Below, one piece after another: positions 14,718 to 24,289 of a stretch of 48,115 nucleotides of DNA; the stretch's first letter is position 1; the number at the start of each line of letters is the position of its first letter. Made by a program: the position numbers and the translations under genes. The stretch is from CAYOEV01 sp964403075. Its GTDB lineage: Bacteria; Bacteroidota; Bacteroidia; Cytophagales; Cyclobacteriaceae. The DNA lies in the NCBI GenBank assembly GCA_964403075.1, contig CAYOEV010000019.1, positions 1 to 48,115 of the forward strand, given 5' to 3'. The notes beneath the pieces are model-generated. The model was not told the origin of the DNA. It worked only from the letters and a program-made list of their open reading frames with translations, and searched no databases.

Positions 14718-17030
14718 ATGAAAAATTACATCGTACATAATGAGTGGAAAATTATTGAAGACCAATTCAGGCCAGTGTACAACCGTACCTCTGAAAGTCT
14801 GTTTAGTCTAGGCAATGGATGGATGGGTCAAAGGGCCAATTTTGAAGAGGATTACTCCGGGGATACTTTTCAGGGCAATTATGTCGCAGGCGTCTACTAT
14901 CCGGATAAAACAAGGGTAGGCTGGTGGAAGAATGGCTATCCCGAATACTTTGCCAAGGTATTGAATGCAGCCAACTGGATCGGCATACATGTATACATCG
15001 ACGGAACGCTCCTCGATTTGGCTTTGGTGACAGTCGAGGGTTTCAGGCGCGAACTGGATATGCAGCGTGGGTTGCTATCCCGAACGGTTACTTTATCCAT
15101 GGGTGAAAAACAAGTTGAAATTCATGCCGAAAGATTCTGCAGTATGGACAATGGTGAGTTGGGTGTGGTGGCCTATGCTATCAAGCCACTAAATTTCTCC
15201 GGTGTCTGCCGACTGGAACCTTACCTGGACTTTGATGTCCAGAATGAGGACGCCAACTATGACGAAAAATTTTGGGAAGAGGTAAACAAGTCAGCCGAAA
15301 CTGATACACCTTATGTGACGGCCAGAACGAAAAAACTCGATTTTCAGGTATGCGTAGCCATGGCCTATAGCCTTTCTTCTCATTCCACCCAGGAAATAGA
15401 AACCGAGGAAAAAAATAAATATGTTTCACATGCTTTGACCACGCAAATAAAATCCGGTGAGGTCACTACCTTGTATAAATATGTAGCCATATGCTCTTCC
15501 GAAAATCATGAGCTGTCCAGTCTTGATCATCATGCCCAAAAACTGGTCACTACGGCAAAGACAACAGGTTTTGATGCTTTACTAGATCGTCACCACTCCG
15601 TGTGGTCGGATATATGGTCACACAGTGATGTAGTGATTGACGGTGACGTATCTGCCCAACAAGGCATTCGATTCAATATTTTTCAACTTTACCAAACATA
15701 CAGGGGTCATGACGAGCGGCTGAACATCGGCCCGAAAGGGTTTACCGGAGAAAAGTATGGTGGAAGTACCTACTGGGACACGGAAGCCTTTTGTTTACCT
15801 TTTTTCATGAGCACTGCGGATAAGCACATACCCAAGAACCTGCTTATTTATCGGTACAAGCATTTGGATAAGGCGATTGAAAATGCTGAGCGGTTAGGCT
15901 TTACCAACGGCGCGGCACTTTATCCGATGGTCACCATGAACGGTGAGGAATGCCACAACGAATGGGAAATTACTTTCGAAGAAATCCATCGAAACGGCGC
16001 CATTGCCTATGCGATTTTTGATTATATACGGTTCACAGGTGATAGAAATTACCTCATCTCTCATGGGCTTGAGGTTTTAATAGCCATATCGCGTTTTTGG
16101 CGTCAACGTGTTAATTTCTCTGAATTACGTAATCAGTACGTCATGCTTGGGGTCACAGGACCTAACGAATATGAAAATAACGTCAATAACAACTGGTATA
16201 CAAGCACCATTGCCATGTGGTGTTTGCGGTATACAATGGAAAGTATGGAATCGGTAAAAACAGAGAAGCCTGCGGAATGGAGGAGAATATGCGAAATCAC
16301 AGGTTTTGACACTTCTGAAACTATTCATTGGAAGGAGATACTCAACAACATGTACCTACCCGAAGATGAGGGTAAGGGTATTTTTCTGCAGCAGGATGGC
16401 TATTTAGACAAGGAATTAATTCCCGTAAGAGAGTTGTCCGAGCAGGATTTACCGATCAACCAGAACTGGTCATGGGACCGCATCTTACGTTCTTGCTACA
16501 TTAAACAGGCCGACGTACTACAAGGACTTTATTTCTTTGAGGACGAATACGACCTGGATACCTTAAGGAGAAATTATGATTTTTATGAGCCATTGACTGT
16601 TCATGAGTCCTCTCTCTCCCCTTGTGTACATAGTATTCTGGCGGCTAAGTTGGGTTATGAAGACAAGGCGTATACATTTTATCTACAAACCTCCAGATTA
16701 GACCTTGATGACTACAACAACGATACAGAAGATGGTTGTCACATCACGAGCATGGCCGGAAGCTGGATGTCAATTGTGAAAGGCTTTGCCGGGATGCGTG
16801 TCCACAACGATGCCCTGCACCTATCCCCTTTCGTTCCTTCCGAATGGCGATCCTACGCATTTAAAATTCAGTTTCGGGATCACCTGCTCAATATTCATGT
16901 AGCCAATAGGGAAGTAATTATCCAAAATGAAAGCGATACGCCAATAGAGTTATTCGTCTTTGATCAAATGAAGTGTATTGGCAGTCTCCAACAAACGATT
17001 GTTCAATGGAGTGAAGAAGTCTCCATTTAG
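14718..17030 (+). CDS. GH65 family disaccharide phosphorylase, probably maltose phosphorylase
   Basis: A 770-aa cytoplasmic enzyme that splits a glucosyl disaccharide with phosphate, inverting to beta-glucose 1-phosphate. The N-terminal beta-sandwich includes SLGNGWMGQRANFEE. The (alpha/alpha)6 barrel carries YWDTEAFCLPFF and the HNEWEITFEEIHRNGAIAYA motif (about 413-432) that holds the conserved general-acid Glu, then VTGPNEYENNVNNNWYT. A C-terminal strand domain ends the protein. Length matches maltose phosphorylases (about 750-770 aa). Kojibiose or trehalose phosphorylases are alternatives, but linkage to pgmB and the motif wording favour maltose. It is followed after 3 bases by a DUF819 membrane protein. 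Confidence 0.9.
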   Translation: MKNYIVHNEWKIIEDQFRPVYNRTSESLFSLGNGWMGQRANFEEDYSGDTFQGNYVAGVYYPDKTRVGWWKNGYPEYFAKVLNAANWIGIHVYIDGTLLDLALVTVEGFRRELDMQRGLLSRTVTLSMGEKQVEIHAERFCSMDNGELGVVAYAIKPLNFSGVCRLEPYLDFDVQNEDANYDEKFWEEVNKSAETDTPYVTARTKKLDFQVCVAMAYSLSSHSTQEIETEEKNKYVSHALTTQIKSGEVTTLYKYVAICSSENHELSSLDHHAQKLVTTAKTTGFDALLDRHHSVWSDIWSHSDVVIDGDVSAQQGIRFNIFQLYQTYRGHDERLNIGPKGFTGEKYGGSTYWDTEAFCLPFFMSTADKHIPKNLLIYRYKHLDKAIENAERLGFTNGAALYPMVTMNGEECHNEWEITFEEIHRNGAIAYAIFDYIRFTGDRNYLISHGLEVLIAISRFWRQRVNFSELRNQYVMLGVTGPNEYENNVNNNWYTSTIAMWCLRYTMESMESVKTEKPAEWRRICEITGFDTSETIHWKEILNNMYLPEDEGKGIFLQQDGYLDKELIPVRELSEQDLPINQNWSWDRILRSCYIKQADVLQGLYFFEDEYDLDTLRRNYDFYEPLTVHESSLSPCVHSILAAKLGYEDKAYTFYLQTSRLDLDDYNNDTEDGCHITSMAGSWMSIVKGFAGMRVHNDALHLSPFVPSEWRSYAFKIQFRDHLLNIHVANREVIIQNESDTPIELFVFDQMKCIGSLQQTIVQWSEEVSI

Positions 17031-17033
17031 ATC

Positions 17034-18149
17034 GTGGGCATACTGCATCTGTTGTTATTTTTAGGTATTCCGCTTTTCGTTTTGTTCGGTGCAAAAAAAT
17101 TTAAGTGGATAGACACAATTAGTCCGGTGGTCATTTGCTATGCCCTGGGACTGATCTATGGTAACCTTGGCTTACCTTCAGACCTCTTTCAATGGTCTAA
17201 TACCCTTGTAGAAGCTTCTGTCCCACTGGCGATACCCCTGCTCCTGTTTTCTTCTCATGTCAGGTCCTGGTTAAAATTGACACCTCTGACGTTGTTGGCG
17301 TTCGGACTGTTGATAGTGAGCGTAGTGGTGGTAGCCATAAGTGCTTTCTACCTGTTTGGATATTTTTTTTCAGATTCAGCAGCAGCCACTGCCATGATGA
17401 TTGGTATCTATACCGGTGGAACGCCCAACCTGACAGCTATTGGTATGAGTCTGAATGTAAGCGAATCGATGATTGTTTTATTCACTGGCAGCGACCTATT
17501 GGTAGGTGGAATTTACCTGCTATTCGCCTTGACACTCGGCAAATGGGTATTGGCAAAAGTGCTTCCACCATTTAACGTGACTGATTCTGACACCGGAAGG
17601 TTAATCATAATTGAAGAAGTTACGGAACCTTCGAATTGGTGGAATAGTGTATGGCTTACAATAATCTCAGGACTAATATTGGTTCTTTCTTTGGGGCTCT
17701 CCCAACTTATTCACAACAAGACGAATGTTTCAACGGTAATCCTATGTGTAACTTCCTTGGGTATCCTTGGTGGTACCACACCGCTGAACAAGGTCAAAGA
17801 AAGCTATCCGACCGGAAATTATTTCCTTTTGGTCTTCTGTTTAGCTATTGGTAGTATGGCTGATTTAAGTATACTCTATATGGAAAGCTGGAATGCTTTA
17901 CGTTTCTGCACGTACTGCTTATTGGGGTCGGTATTTTTGCACATGACTTTGTGTCGACTGATGGGAGTAGATCGGGATACGTCGATGATCACTTCTATTG
18001 CCGGATTGTATGGTCCTGCCTTCATCGGACCTATGGCAGCTGCGCTCGGCAACAGGCAGGTGATCGTCAGTGGACTCACCACCGGATTGATCGGTTATGC
18101 CATAGGTAATTATCTGGGTTTATTTATCTACTACCTACTTACTCAGTAG
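17034..18149 (+). CDS. DUF819 family membrane protein
   Basis: A 371-aa polytopic inner-membrane protein with about 10 helices. It fits the DUF819 (YjcL-like) family, with GIYTGGTPNLTAIGMSL in the first half and SIAGLYGPAFIGPMAAALGNR near the end, two inverted-repeat-like motif pairs. The substrate is unknown for the family. The start is GTG at 17034, 3 bases after the phosphorylase stop, so it belongs to the maltose-phosphorylase operon and may carry a sugar, a product or a counter-ion; this is inference. Its 3' end overlaps the convergent gene at 18139-18149 by 11 bases. Confidence 0.85.
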   Translation: MGILHLLLFLGIPLFVLFGAKKFKWIDTISPVVICYALGLIYGNLGLPSDLFQWSNTLVEASVPLAIPLLLFSSHVRSWLKLTPLTLLAFGLLIVSVVVVAISAFYLFGYFFSDSAAATAMMIGIYTGGTPNLTAIGMSLNVSESMIVLFTGSDLLVGGIYLLFALTLGKWVLAKVLPPFNVTDSDTGRLIIIEEVTEPSNWWNSVWLTIISGLILVLSLGLSQLIHNKTNVSTVILCVTSLGILGGTTPLNKVKESYPTGNYFLLVFCLAIGSMADLSILYMESWNALRFCTYCLLGSVFLHMTLCRLMGVDRDTSMITSIAGLYGPAFIGPMAAALGNRQVIVSGLTTGLIGYAIGNYLGLFIYYLLTQ

Positions 18150-18540
18150 GTTGTGTCAGTTCTGCTTCCTGCACATCTTCACCTACCTCAGCACGTAAAT
18201 AAGCGTAAACAGCTTTTCGATCTGCATTAGAAATAACACCCCAAATCTTGGCGATCGGTTCGAGAGAAGGATACTGTGATCCATTTTCTTCAATGCGATG
18301 GTCGAATTGCTTGAGCGAGAGGCATCCCTCCATTGCCCCATCCTCATAAATATCCAATCTGTCAATTACCTTATCTGCTACGCTCCTCATCATTTTGGTA
18401 AGTTCGGGTTGTGAAATAACCATTCGGTACAAAGTTGTTTTGGGGTCCAGGTGAATGGATTCAATGGCCTGGAAATCTGAGCGTAATTTTTTCCAGATCA
18501 GATTGAGCTCGTTGATGCTGTTGGCAGTAAGTGTAATCAT
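18139..18540 (-). CDS. Conserved hypothetical protein, 133 aa
   Basis: A soluble, charged protein without signal peptide. The centre (RSVADKVIDRLDIYEDGAMEG) is helical. No family is recognised. It starts just downstream of the terminator of the gyrA-TPR operon, so it has its own promoter within about 55 bases or depends on read-through. Its last 11 bases overlap the end of the convergent DUF819 gene. Codon use looks like that of its neighbours. Confidence 0.6.
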   Translation of the reverse strand: MITLTANSINELNLIWKKLRSDFQAIESIHLDPKTTLYRMVISQPELTKMMRSVADKVIDRLDIYEDGAMEGCLSLKQFDHRIEENGSQYPSLEPIAKIWGVISNADRKAVYAYLRAEVGEDVQEAELTQPTE

Positions 18541-18595
18541 CGTTTTTTCTATCAGATGAGTGATGAACTATTCTTAAGTAAAGGTAGAGAAAGCA

Positions 18596-18620
18596 AAAAG
18601 CCGGGTGTTACCCGGCTTTT
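18596..18620 (-). terminator. Rho-independent terminator of the gyrA-TPR operon
   Basis: AAAAGCCGGG (18596-18605), loop TGTTA, CCCGGCTTTT (18611-18620) is a perfect 10-bp stem with A/T tails, 32 bases past the TPR gene stop on the minus strand. This is the strongest terminator in the window. Confidence 0.85.
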
Positions 18621-18651
18621 ACCTGTTCTTTAGTAAGTATAATGCTTACTA

Positions 18652-19818
18652 TTACTCGCTCATTTGGATAAGCTTTTTCTCAAACTCAGCGGCTTTGTCT
18701 GCCATCTCAAGGTATCGGTAGATGAAAACTAAGGTTTCAACTGTGGCTTTATCTTCACTCTTCAGTGCGTAAACTTTTTCCCAAGTTGGCAAGGCTGCTT
18801 GCAGACGTTCGTTGATCAACGGGTTCAATTCTTTACTTCTTTTTTGATCTGCCTGACTTATACCCAGATTGTTTTTTTCCTTAAGATATTCATTGGCACG
18901 ATTCAGGTAAATGACGCCAATATTGTAGTTGGATTCGTAATGATCTGCTTCCTGTGCGACCGCGTCTTGATAAGCCTGCAATGCTTCATCCTCTCGGTCT
19001 ACTTCCTCCAATAACAATCCTTTGGTGTAATGCAAGGCGGCATTGCTTGGATCCTTCTCAATGGCTTCCTGGGTTTTAATAAGTGCTTGCTCTGCTTGAT
19101 TCAATTTAACCAGCAGACTGACCTCCACCCTGGCCATGTCCTGTCGATCGGGATATATCTCTCGTGCTTTTTTCAATACTGCGAGTGCTTTTTCAAAATT
19201 TTCTTGCTCGTTGTAAATGCTTATTAATTGCAAATAAATATTGGCATCTCTAGCCCCTCGCTCTAGCGCTTGATTCAATAAGGAAATGGACCGGTCCATC
19301 TCATCATTGTCAAATGCTGCGTATCCTGCATAGGCAATGGCAAGGGTGTCCGAGGTATTTAACCTTCCGGATTTTTCGAAAAAGTTGGCTGCCGCTGCTT
19401 TATCGTCTTGTTTATAAGCTTCTCCTGCCTGGTTGAAATAGTAATCTGCATATTTTTGCAAAACCAATTCATCGCTCAAAGGCAAAGGACCGCCAGCAGG
19501 ATCAGAAATTATCTCCTGTTTATCTCCGGCAATTTCTTTGAACTTCGCATAGGAATCTATGGCTATTTGTAAAGCGTCCGGATCGTCAATGGCAGAAGAT
19601 GTGTCCATGGACGCATAAATCAAGAATCTGTAGTACCAGGTTTTACCGTCATCCTTTGTTTTTTCGTGCACTATCGCAGCATCGATGATCGACTTGGCTT
19701 CGCTTAGGTTGCCGTCTTCCCATTTAGATTTCGCTTGATTTACTTTTGGCTTTTTCTGGGCATCCGCGGCAAGTATTACGCCCAGCATAAGTACGATGGT
19801 AAATAATTTTTTCATCAT
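18652..19818 (-). CDS. Exported tetratricopeptide-repeat protein
   Basis: A 388-aa protein with a signal peptide (MMKKLFTIVLMLGVILAADAQ, cleavage after DAQ). TPR helix pairs run through most of the mature part. The clearest lie around residues 165-290, for example IYLQLISIYNEQENFEKALAVLKKA, AALHYTKGLLLEEVDREDEALQAYQDAV and YESNYNIGVIYLNRANEYL. It likely works in the periplasm as a protein-protein interaction scaffold. It starts 7 bases after gyrA ends and shares its transcript, which ends in the hairpin at 18596-18620. gyrA followed by a TPR gene is a common Cytophagales arrangement. The specific role is unknown. Confidence 0.8.
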   Translation of the reverse strand: MMKKLFTIVLMLGVILAADAQKKPKVNQAKSKWEDGNLSEAKSIIDAAIVHEKTKDDGKTWYYRFLIYASMDTSSAIDDPDALQIAIDSYAKFKEIAGDKQEIISDPAGGPLPLSDELVLQKYADYYFNQAGEAYKQDDKAAAANFFEKSGRLNTSDTLAIAYAGYAAFDNDEMDRSISLLNQALERGARDANIYLQLISIYNEQENFEKALAVLKKAREIYPDRQDMARVEVSLLVKLNQAEQALIKTQEAIEKDPSNAALHYTKGLLLEEVDREDEALQAYQDAVAQEADHYESNYNIGVIYLNRANEYLKEKNNLGISQADQKRSKELNPLINERLQAALPTWEKVYALKSEDKATVETLVFIYRYLEMADKAAEFEKKLIQMSE

Positions 19819-19825
19819 AATTAAT

Positions 19826-22354
19826 TTAATCCTTGTTGTCTGTGTTTGTTGTTTCGTCTGGGATATCCTCCGCTACATGCACAACCGGAGCAATTTTCTG
19901 TACAGCAGAAATCTGGTCGTTGTCATTTAAACGGATTAGTTTTACCCCCTGTGTGGCCCGTCCCATAATACGAAGATCGCGTACTTCTAATCGAATCGCA
20001 ATACCTGAGCGATTGATGATCATAAGTTCATCCTCATCGCGTACATCCTGAATGGCGACAGGCTTTCCCGTTTTAGTGGTCACCTGTAAGGTTTTAACAC
20101 CCTTTCCACCTCTTTTGGTAATGCGGTAATCATCAAAGTTTGAGCGCTTGCCATACCCCTGTTCGGATACCACCAATAATTGTGGGGGCTCTTCAGCTCC
20201 TACTGTAACCATTCCTATGACCTCCTCATCACCAATCAAAGTAATCCCTTTTACTCCAGCGGCGTTCCGCCCCATGGCCCGAACATCAGTTTCATGGAAA
20301 TTAATGGCCCGACCCCCGCTATTGGCAATTACAATGTAGTCATCACCGCATGTTAACTTTACATTAATCAATCGATCGCCCTCACGGATACTGATGGCGT
20401 TGATTCCATTCTTACGTGGCCTGCTGTATGCTTCCAATGTAGTCTTTTTAATGATACCCTTTTGGGTACACATGACCAGGAAGTTGTTATTTATATAATC
20501 TGGATCATCGAGCGTTTTTACGTTGATCACTGCGCGGACATTATCGTCCGGGGTAATGTTGATTAGATTCTGAATAGCCCTACCCTTGGATGTTTTACTT
20601 CCTTCCGGAATGGCCCAAATTTTGATCCAAAATACCTTGCCCAATTCAGTAAACAGCAACAGGTAATTATGATTGGTAGCTATGAAGAGACTTTCTGTAA
20701 AATCATTATCCTTGGCACCAGTTGCTTTGGAGCCCACGCCACCGCGACCTTGCAATCGATAATCTACTAAAGGAGTTCTCTTGATGTAGCCCTGATGGGA
20801 AATGGTAATGACCATCTCATCATCAGGGATCATATCCTCTGCGGTAAATTCGTCAGCACTATGCTCTATGATTGTTCTGCGCTCATCGCCATAGCGTTCT
20901 TTAATTTCCAGCAGTTCGTCTTTAATGATTTGCATGCGCAATCCTTCATCCGCAAGCACAGATTCGAGGTATTCAATGGTTTTCATGATTTCCTCGTACT
21001 CTTTTACAATTTTCTCTCGCTCGAGACCTGTCAACCGCTGCAAGCGCATTTCCAATATGGCCTTGGCTTGAATCTCTGAAAGACTAAATTCTTCCATCAA
21101 CCCTTCTCTTGCTACTTCCGGATCTCGGGAATTTCTAATCAGGGCGATCACTTCATCCAGATGATCCAGAGCTATGAGCAGGCCTTCAAGTATATGTGCC
21201 CTTTTTCTGGCCTCCTCCAGGTCGTAAGTTGTGCGGCGGATCACTACTTCATGACGATGTTCAATGTAATGATGTAGCAGGTCTTTCAAGTTGAGCGTTT
21301 TGGGCCGACCGTTGACCAACGCGACGTTGTTTACGCTAAATGATGTTTGGAGTGCAGTTTGCTTGTAAAGATTATTCAGCACAATGTTCGGAATGGCATC
21401 TTTTTTCAGGTCATAAACCACTCGATAACCACTTCTATCGGATTCATCCCGGATGTCGGAGATTCCCTCAATTTTCTTTTCATTGATGAGTGCGGCGGTT
21501 TTTTCAATCATGCTGGCCTTATTTACCTGATAAGGTATCTCAGTGACCACAATTTGTTCTTTTCCCGTTTTGGTGGTCTCGAATCCGGCTTTGGCCCGCA
21601 TGATGATTCTCCCCCTACCTGTTTCAAATGCGGACCGAACACCCTGGTAGCCATAAATGATGCCACCAGTGGGAAAATCAGGAGCAGAGATGTACTGTGT
21701 CAACTGGTCGATGGTAATGTCTCGATCGTCAATCATCGCAATCAGACCATTCACCACTTCTGTGAGGTTGTGGGGTGCCATGTTTGTGGCCATTCCTACG
21801 GCAATACCACTGGCACCGTTGATAAGTAAGCTGGGTATTTTGGCAGGCAGAACGGTTGGCTCCTGCGTGGTGTCATCATAATTGTTTTGAAAATTGACCG
21901 TGTTCTTCTTGATATCGGCCAGCATTTCTTCAGCGATGCGCTGTAAGCGGGCTTCAGTGTACCGCATAGCTGCAGGAGAGTCACCATCCATGGAACCAAA
22001 ATTGCCCTGTCCGTCCACCAATGGATATCGTAGTGACCAATCCTGGGCCATTCTGACCAGTGTGTCATACACGGCGGTGTCTCCATGTGGGTGATACTTA
22101 CCCAGTACGTCTCCGACAATACGGGCGGATTTCTTATGTGCACGATTGTAATTGACACCCAATTCGTCCATCCCGAAGAGGATTCTCCGATGCACGGGCT
22201 TTAGACCATCCCGTACGTCTGGGAGTGCCCTGGAAATGATTACGCTCATCGAATAATCGATGTAGGCGCCCCTCATTTCTTCTTCAATATTTATGGGAAT
22301 GATGTTCTGGTTACTCCAACTGTAAGGATTATTTTCCTTTCCTTCGTCTGACAT
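19826..22354 (-). CDS. gyrA: DNA gyrase subunit A
   Basis: An 842-aa subunit of the A2B2 gyrase that introduces negative supercoils into DNA. The catalytic Tyr is Y132 (SPAAMRYTEARL), and the GKYHPHGDTAVYDTLVRM quinolone-determining stretch has T93 at the E. coli Ser83 position and D97 at the Asp87 position. The C-terminal beta-pinwheel carries a GyrA box-like QGRGGVG near residue 555, which favours gyrase over topoisomerase IV ParC. The N-terminus (NIIPINIEEEMRGAYIDYSMSVIISRALPDVRDGLKPVHRRIL, in pieces) is canonical. T93 instead of Ser is conservative and does not by itself prove quinolone resistance. Confidence 0.97.
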   Translation of the reverse strand: MSDEGKENNPYSWSNQNIIPINIEEEMRGAYIDYSMSVIISRALPDVRDGLKPVHRRILFGMDELGVNYNRAHKKSARIVGDVLGKYHPHGDTAVYDTLVRMAQDWSLRYPLVDGQGNFGSMDGDSPAAMRYTEARLQRIAEEMLADIKKNTVNFQNNYDDTTQEPTVLPAKIPSLLINGASGIAVGMATNMAPHNLTEVVNGLIAMIDDRDITIDQLTQYISAPDFPTGGIIYGYQGVRSAFETGRGRIIMRAKAGFETTKTGKEQIVVTEIPYQVNKASMIEKTAALINEKKIEGISDIRDESDRSGYRVVYDLKKDAIPNIVLNNLYKQTALQTSFSVNNVALVNGRPKTLNLKDLLHHYIEHRHEVVIRRTTYDLEEARKRAHILEGLLIALDHLDEVIALIRNSRDPEVAREGLMEEFSLSEIQAKAILEMRLQRLTGLEREKIVKEYEEIMKTIEYLESVLADEGLRMQIIKDELLEIKERYGDERRTIIEHSADEFTAEDMIPDDEMVITISHQGYIKRTPLVDYRLQGRGGVGSKATGAKDNDFTESLFIATNHNYLLLFTELGKVFWIKIWAIPEGSKTSKGRAIQNLINITPDDNVRAVINVKTLDDPDYINNNFLVMCTQKGIIKKTTLEAYSRPRKNGINAISIREGDRLINVKLTCGDDYIVIANSGGRAINFHETDVRAMGRNAAGVKGITLIGDEEVIGMVTVGAEEPPQLLVVSEQGYGKRSNFDDYRITKRGGKGVKTLQVTTKTGKPVAIQDVRDEDELMIINRSGIAIRLEVRDLRIMGRATQGVKLIRLNDNDQISAVQKIAPVVHVAEDIPDETTNTDNKD

Positions 22355-22421
22355 AAATAAGCGCTAACGTACTATTCGAAAATAAGTCGCAAGATAAACA
22401 TTTTTACTGGTTAAACCGGGC

Positions 22422-23552
22422 TCAGTATGGATGCATTTTGCGTCTGTTGAACCATTTGAAACGAAACAATTTTCTGTGATTTTGCCCGACTTTCGGGTTT
22501 TGTTCTTTCCAAATTGGCTGTCCCCGGTATTCACGGAGTTCACCAGTTTTAGGGTTCCTTATCACATGCTTTACCTGGGTATGGTCATTGGCTATGGGAG
22601 ATCTCGGAATCTCAGGCACATTGATGCTGACGCCTATCTGAAAAAACAACGCTGGCTGCCCATGTCTGATCTCTGTGCGTAAGCTATCAGGAAGTGTTAC
22701 CCTGTACCCTTTTAAATCCAGACTGGTTTTGTAAATGATTCTGAAATACTCCGACAGCCGTTGCTCAATGCTCAATCCAATGTTTCCGTAAACGGTATGG
22801 GTCACGAGTTCACGATTAAATTGCCGCTTATTGCCATTGATTAGACCAAACTGCCCTTCGGCTACCAATGAATATGGATTCCATTCAAAAAATTTGTAAC
22901 CGGCGGTGACAAACCAGCGCGTGTATGAAGTGGATGCAAAGCTGGGTTCATAAGGTCTCACTATGTTTTCCAAGGAGCGTGGTTCCAATGGACGCATGTA
23001 TTGCTTTTCCCAGGTGAAGCCCAGACCTGCCCGGAAATTTTCAAGAAAGTTATAATGCACTTGTACCGTAACTGGAATTCCGCTTGCTGCTCCGCGAAAG
23101 CCTATGTCCACCGAGTCCCCATTGATAAGTGCAGGGTTCATCAGTAAAGAGGGGTTGCTAACTGGTAGAGGTATGGTAGGACCCACAACCACCGGTCCAA
23201 GTACAGGATCATTCAACCAATCTGCGTAACCTGATAGGCTGGATTGGCCGGATATATCTGTAGTTGTAGGTAATACATATTGATTATCCTGGTCTTGTAT
23301 GAGGTAAAGGCCTTTCAGGTCATGTTTATAGTAGGTACTACTAACCCCCGGCGTCAGGGTAAAAGAAATACGATTCAGGAATAACCTGACAGGATTTCTG
23401 TGAATATTGTACTGCGCATGCACGGATGGATGACCCGGTTGCCCAAGGGTTATTAAACTACCAAAAATTAAACATACACCCGTAAAGCGTCTCAATTCAA
23501 GTCGTTTGATCAAAAATAAATATTCCAAGCTTATGACCAGTCGCATTCCCAT
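22422..23552 (-). CDS. Probable outer-membrane beta-barrel protein, unknown function
   Basis: A 376-aa protein. The first ~45 residues contain a hydrophobic stretch (LRRFTGVCLIFGSLITLG) and end in VHAQ, a likely signal-peptidase site after a long charged n-region; a later start is possible. The mature part alternates aromatic and polar residues (VTVQVHYNFLENFRAGLGFTWE, YTRWFVTAGYKFFEW, VYGNIGLSIEQRLSEYFRI) as barrel strands do. The C-terminus is basic. No family is recognised. It follows the TerB-like gene after 89 bases on the same strand and may be a last member of that cluster. Confidence 0.6.
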   Translation of the reverse strand: MGMRLVISLEYLFLIKRLELRRFTGVCLIFGSLITLGQPGHPSVHAQYNIHRNPVRLFLNRISFTLTPGVSSTYYKHDLKGLYLIQDQDNQYVLPTTTDISGQSSLSGYADWLNDPVLGPVVVGPTIPLPVSNPSLLMNPALINGDSVDIGFRGAASGIPVTVQVHYNFLENFRAGLGFTWEKQYMRPLEPRSLENIVRPYEPSFASTSYTRWFVTAGYKFFEWNPYSLVAEGQFGLINGNKRQFNRELVTHTVYGNIGLSIEQRLSEYFRIIYKTSLDLKGYRVTLPDSLRTEIRHGQPALFFQIGVSINVPEIPRSPIANDHTQVKHVIRNPKTGELREYRGQPIWKEQNPKVGQNHRKLFRFKWFNRRKMHPY

Positions 23553-23641
23553 CCTTCGAACGTCAAATGGGTTCCAATCGTATAGACGCGTTGACCATTT
23601 GGACTTTCTGTAGTGATTTATTTTTAAAATAAGCGGCGTAC

Positions 23642-24289
23642 CTAATTGTGTTTGTAAGTGAGCACAAACAGTTGGAATATGCGTACTTTGGTCAGGTTTA
23701 GCAATTCGCCAATGCGTAGAAGTTGTTGGTATTCGGCTTCTCTTATTCGGTGGTTTTCATTGATGATATCTTCATCTGATTCCAGGAAAAAGCTTGAAAT
23801 AAATCGGATGAGGATGTATGGGGTGTTCAAGACCTCCTGCTTATACAAGTTGTAATCAATTTGTTCGCCAGGATCAAAATCAGAAAGTTCAAGGCTAGCC
23901 ATGTCAAAACTCTCATGCATGCACAAGCGTAGTAACGCTAAAAAATCAGCCTCCCAAGCATCGAACTTTTTCATCAGAAACTTCATGGCATAAATAACCG
24001 GGTCTTTCTTCATAAAGTAGCCCCCTTTTGATAGTTTCCTTGCTTTTTTATTTAAGGCCAATTCTTCGAACAAGCTTAACTTACCATCCGACTTGGCAAT
24101 GCCTATTGAGGGTGCCATCATGACCATTGAGAAGAAATCATGGTCGCTAATTTCGAGATAGGGTGCTTCTTTTTTGATGAATTTTTTCTTTAACTCAAAA
24201 TTTGCCTCCCTGATGGCAGGGATGTCTATCATGGTTTCTATCTCGTATTCCGTAAACATATCTTTGTGTTCAGTGGTTGTGGGATTCAT
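23642..24289 (-). CDS. Hypothetical protein, possibly TerB-like
   Basis: A 215-aa soluble, helix-rich protein. The stretch SIGIAKSDGKLSLFEELALNKKARKLS (about 60-86) resembles the first acidic DGKLS..E helix pair of TerB-like domains, but the match is partial. The ATG overlaps the TGA of the COG3014-like lipoprotein gene by 4 bases (24286-24289), so it is translated with it. With a periplasmic lipoprotein pair upstream, an envelope-stress role is conceivable but unproven. Confidence 0.5.
   Translation of the reverse strand: MNPTTTEHKDMFTEYEIETMIDIPAIREANFELKKKFIKKEAPYLEISDHDFFSMVMMAPSIGIAKSDGKLSLFEELALNKKARKLSKGGYFMKKDPVIYAMKFLMKKFDAWEADFLALLRLCMHESFDMASLELSDFDPGEQIDYNLYKQEVLNTPYILIRFISSFFLESDEDIINENHRIREAEYQQLLRIGELLNLTKVRIFQLFVLTYKHN

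Noticed and set aside
22075..22091. GyrA T93 as a quinolone resistance mutation
   Set aside because: Ser/Thr exchange at this site is conservative and may be natural for the lineage.
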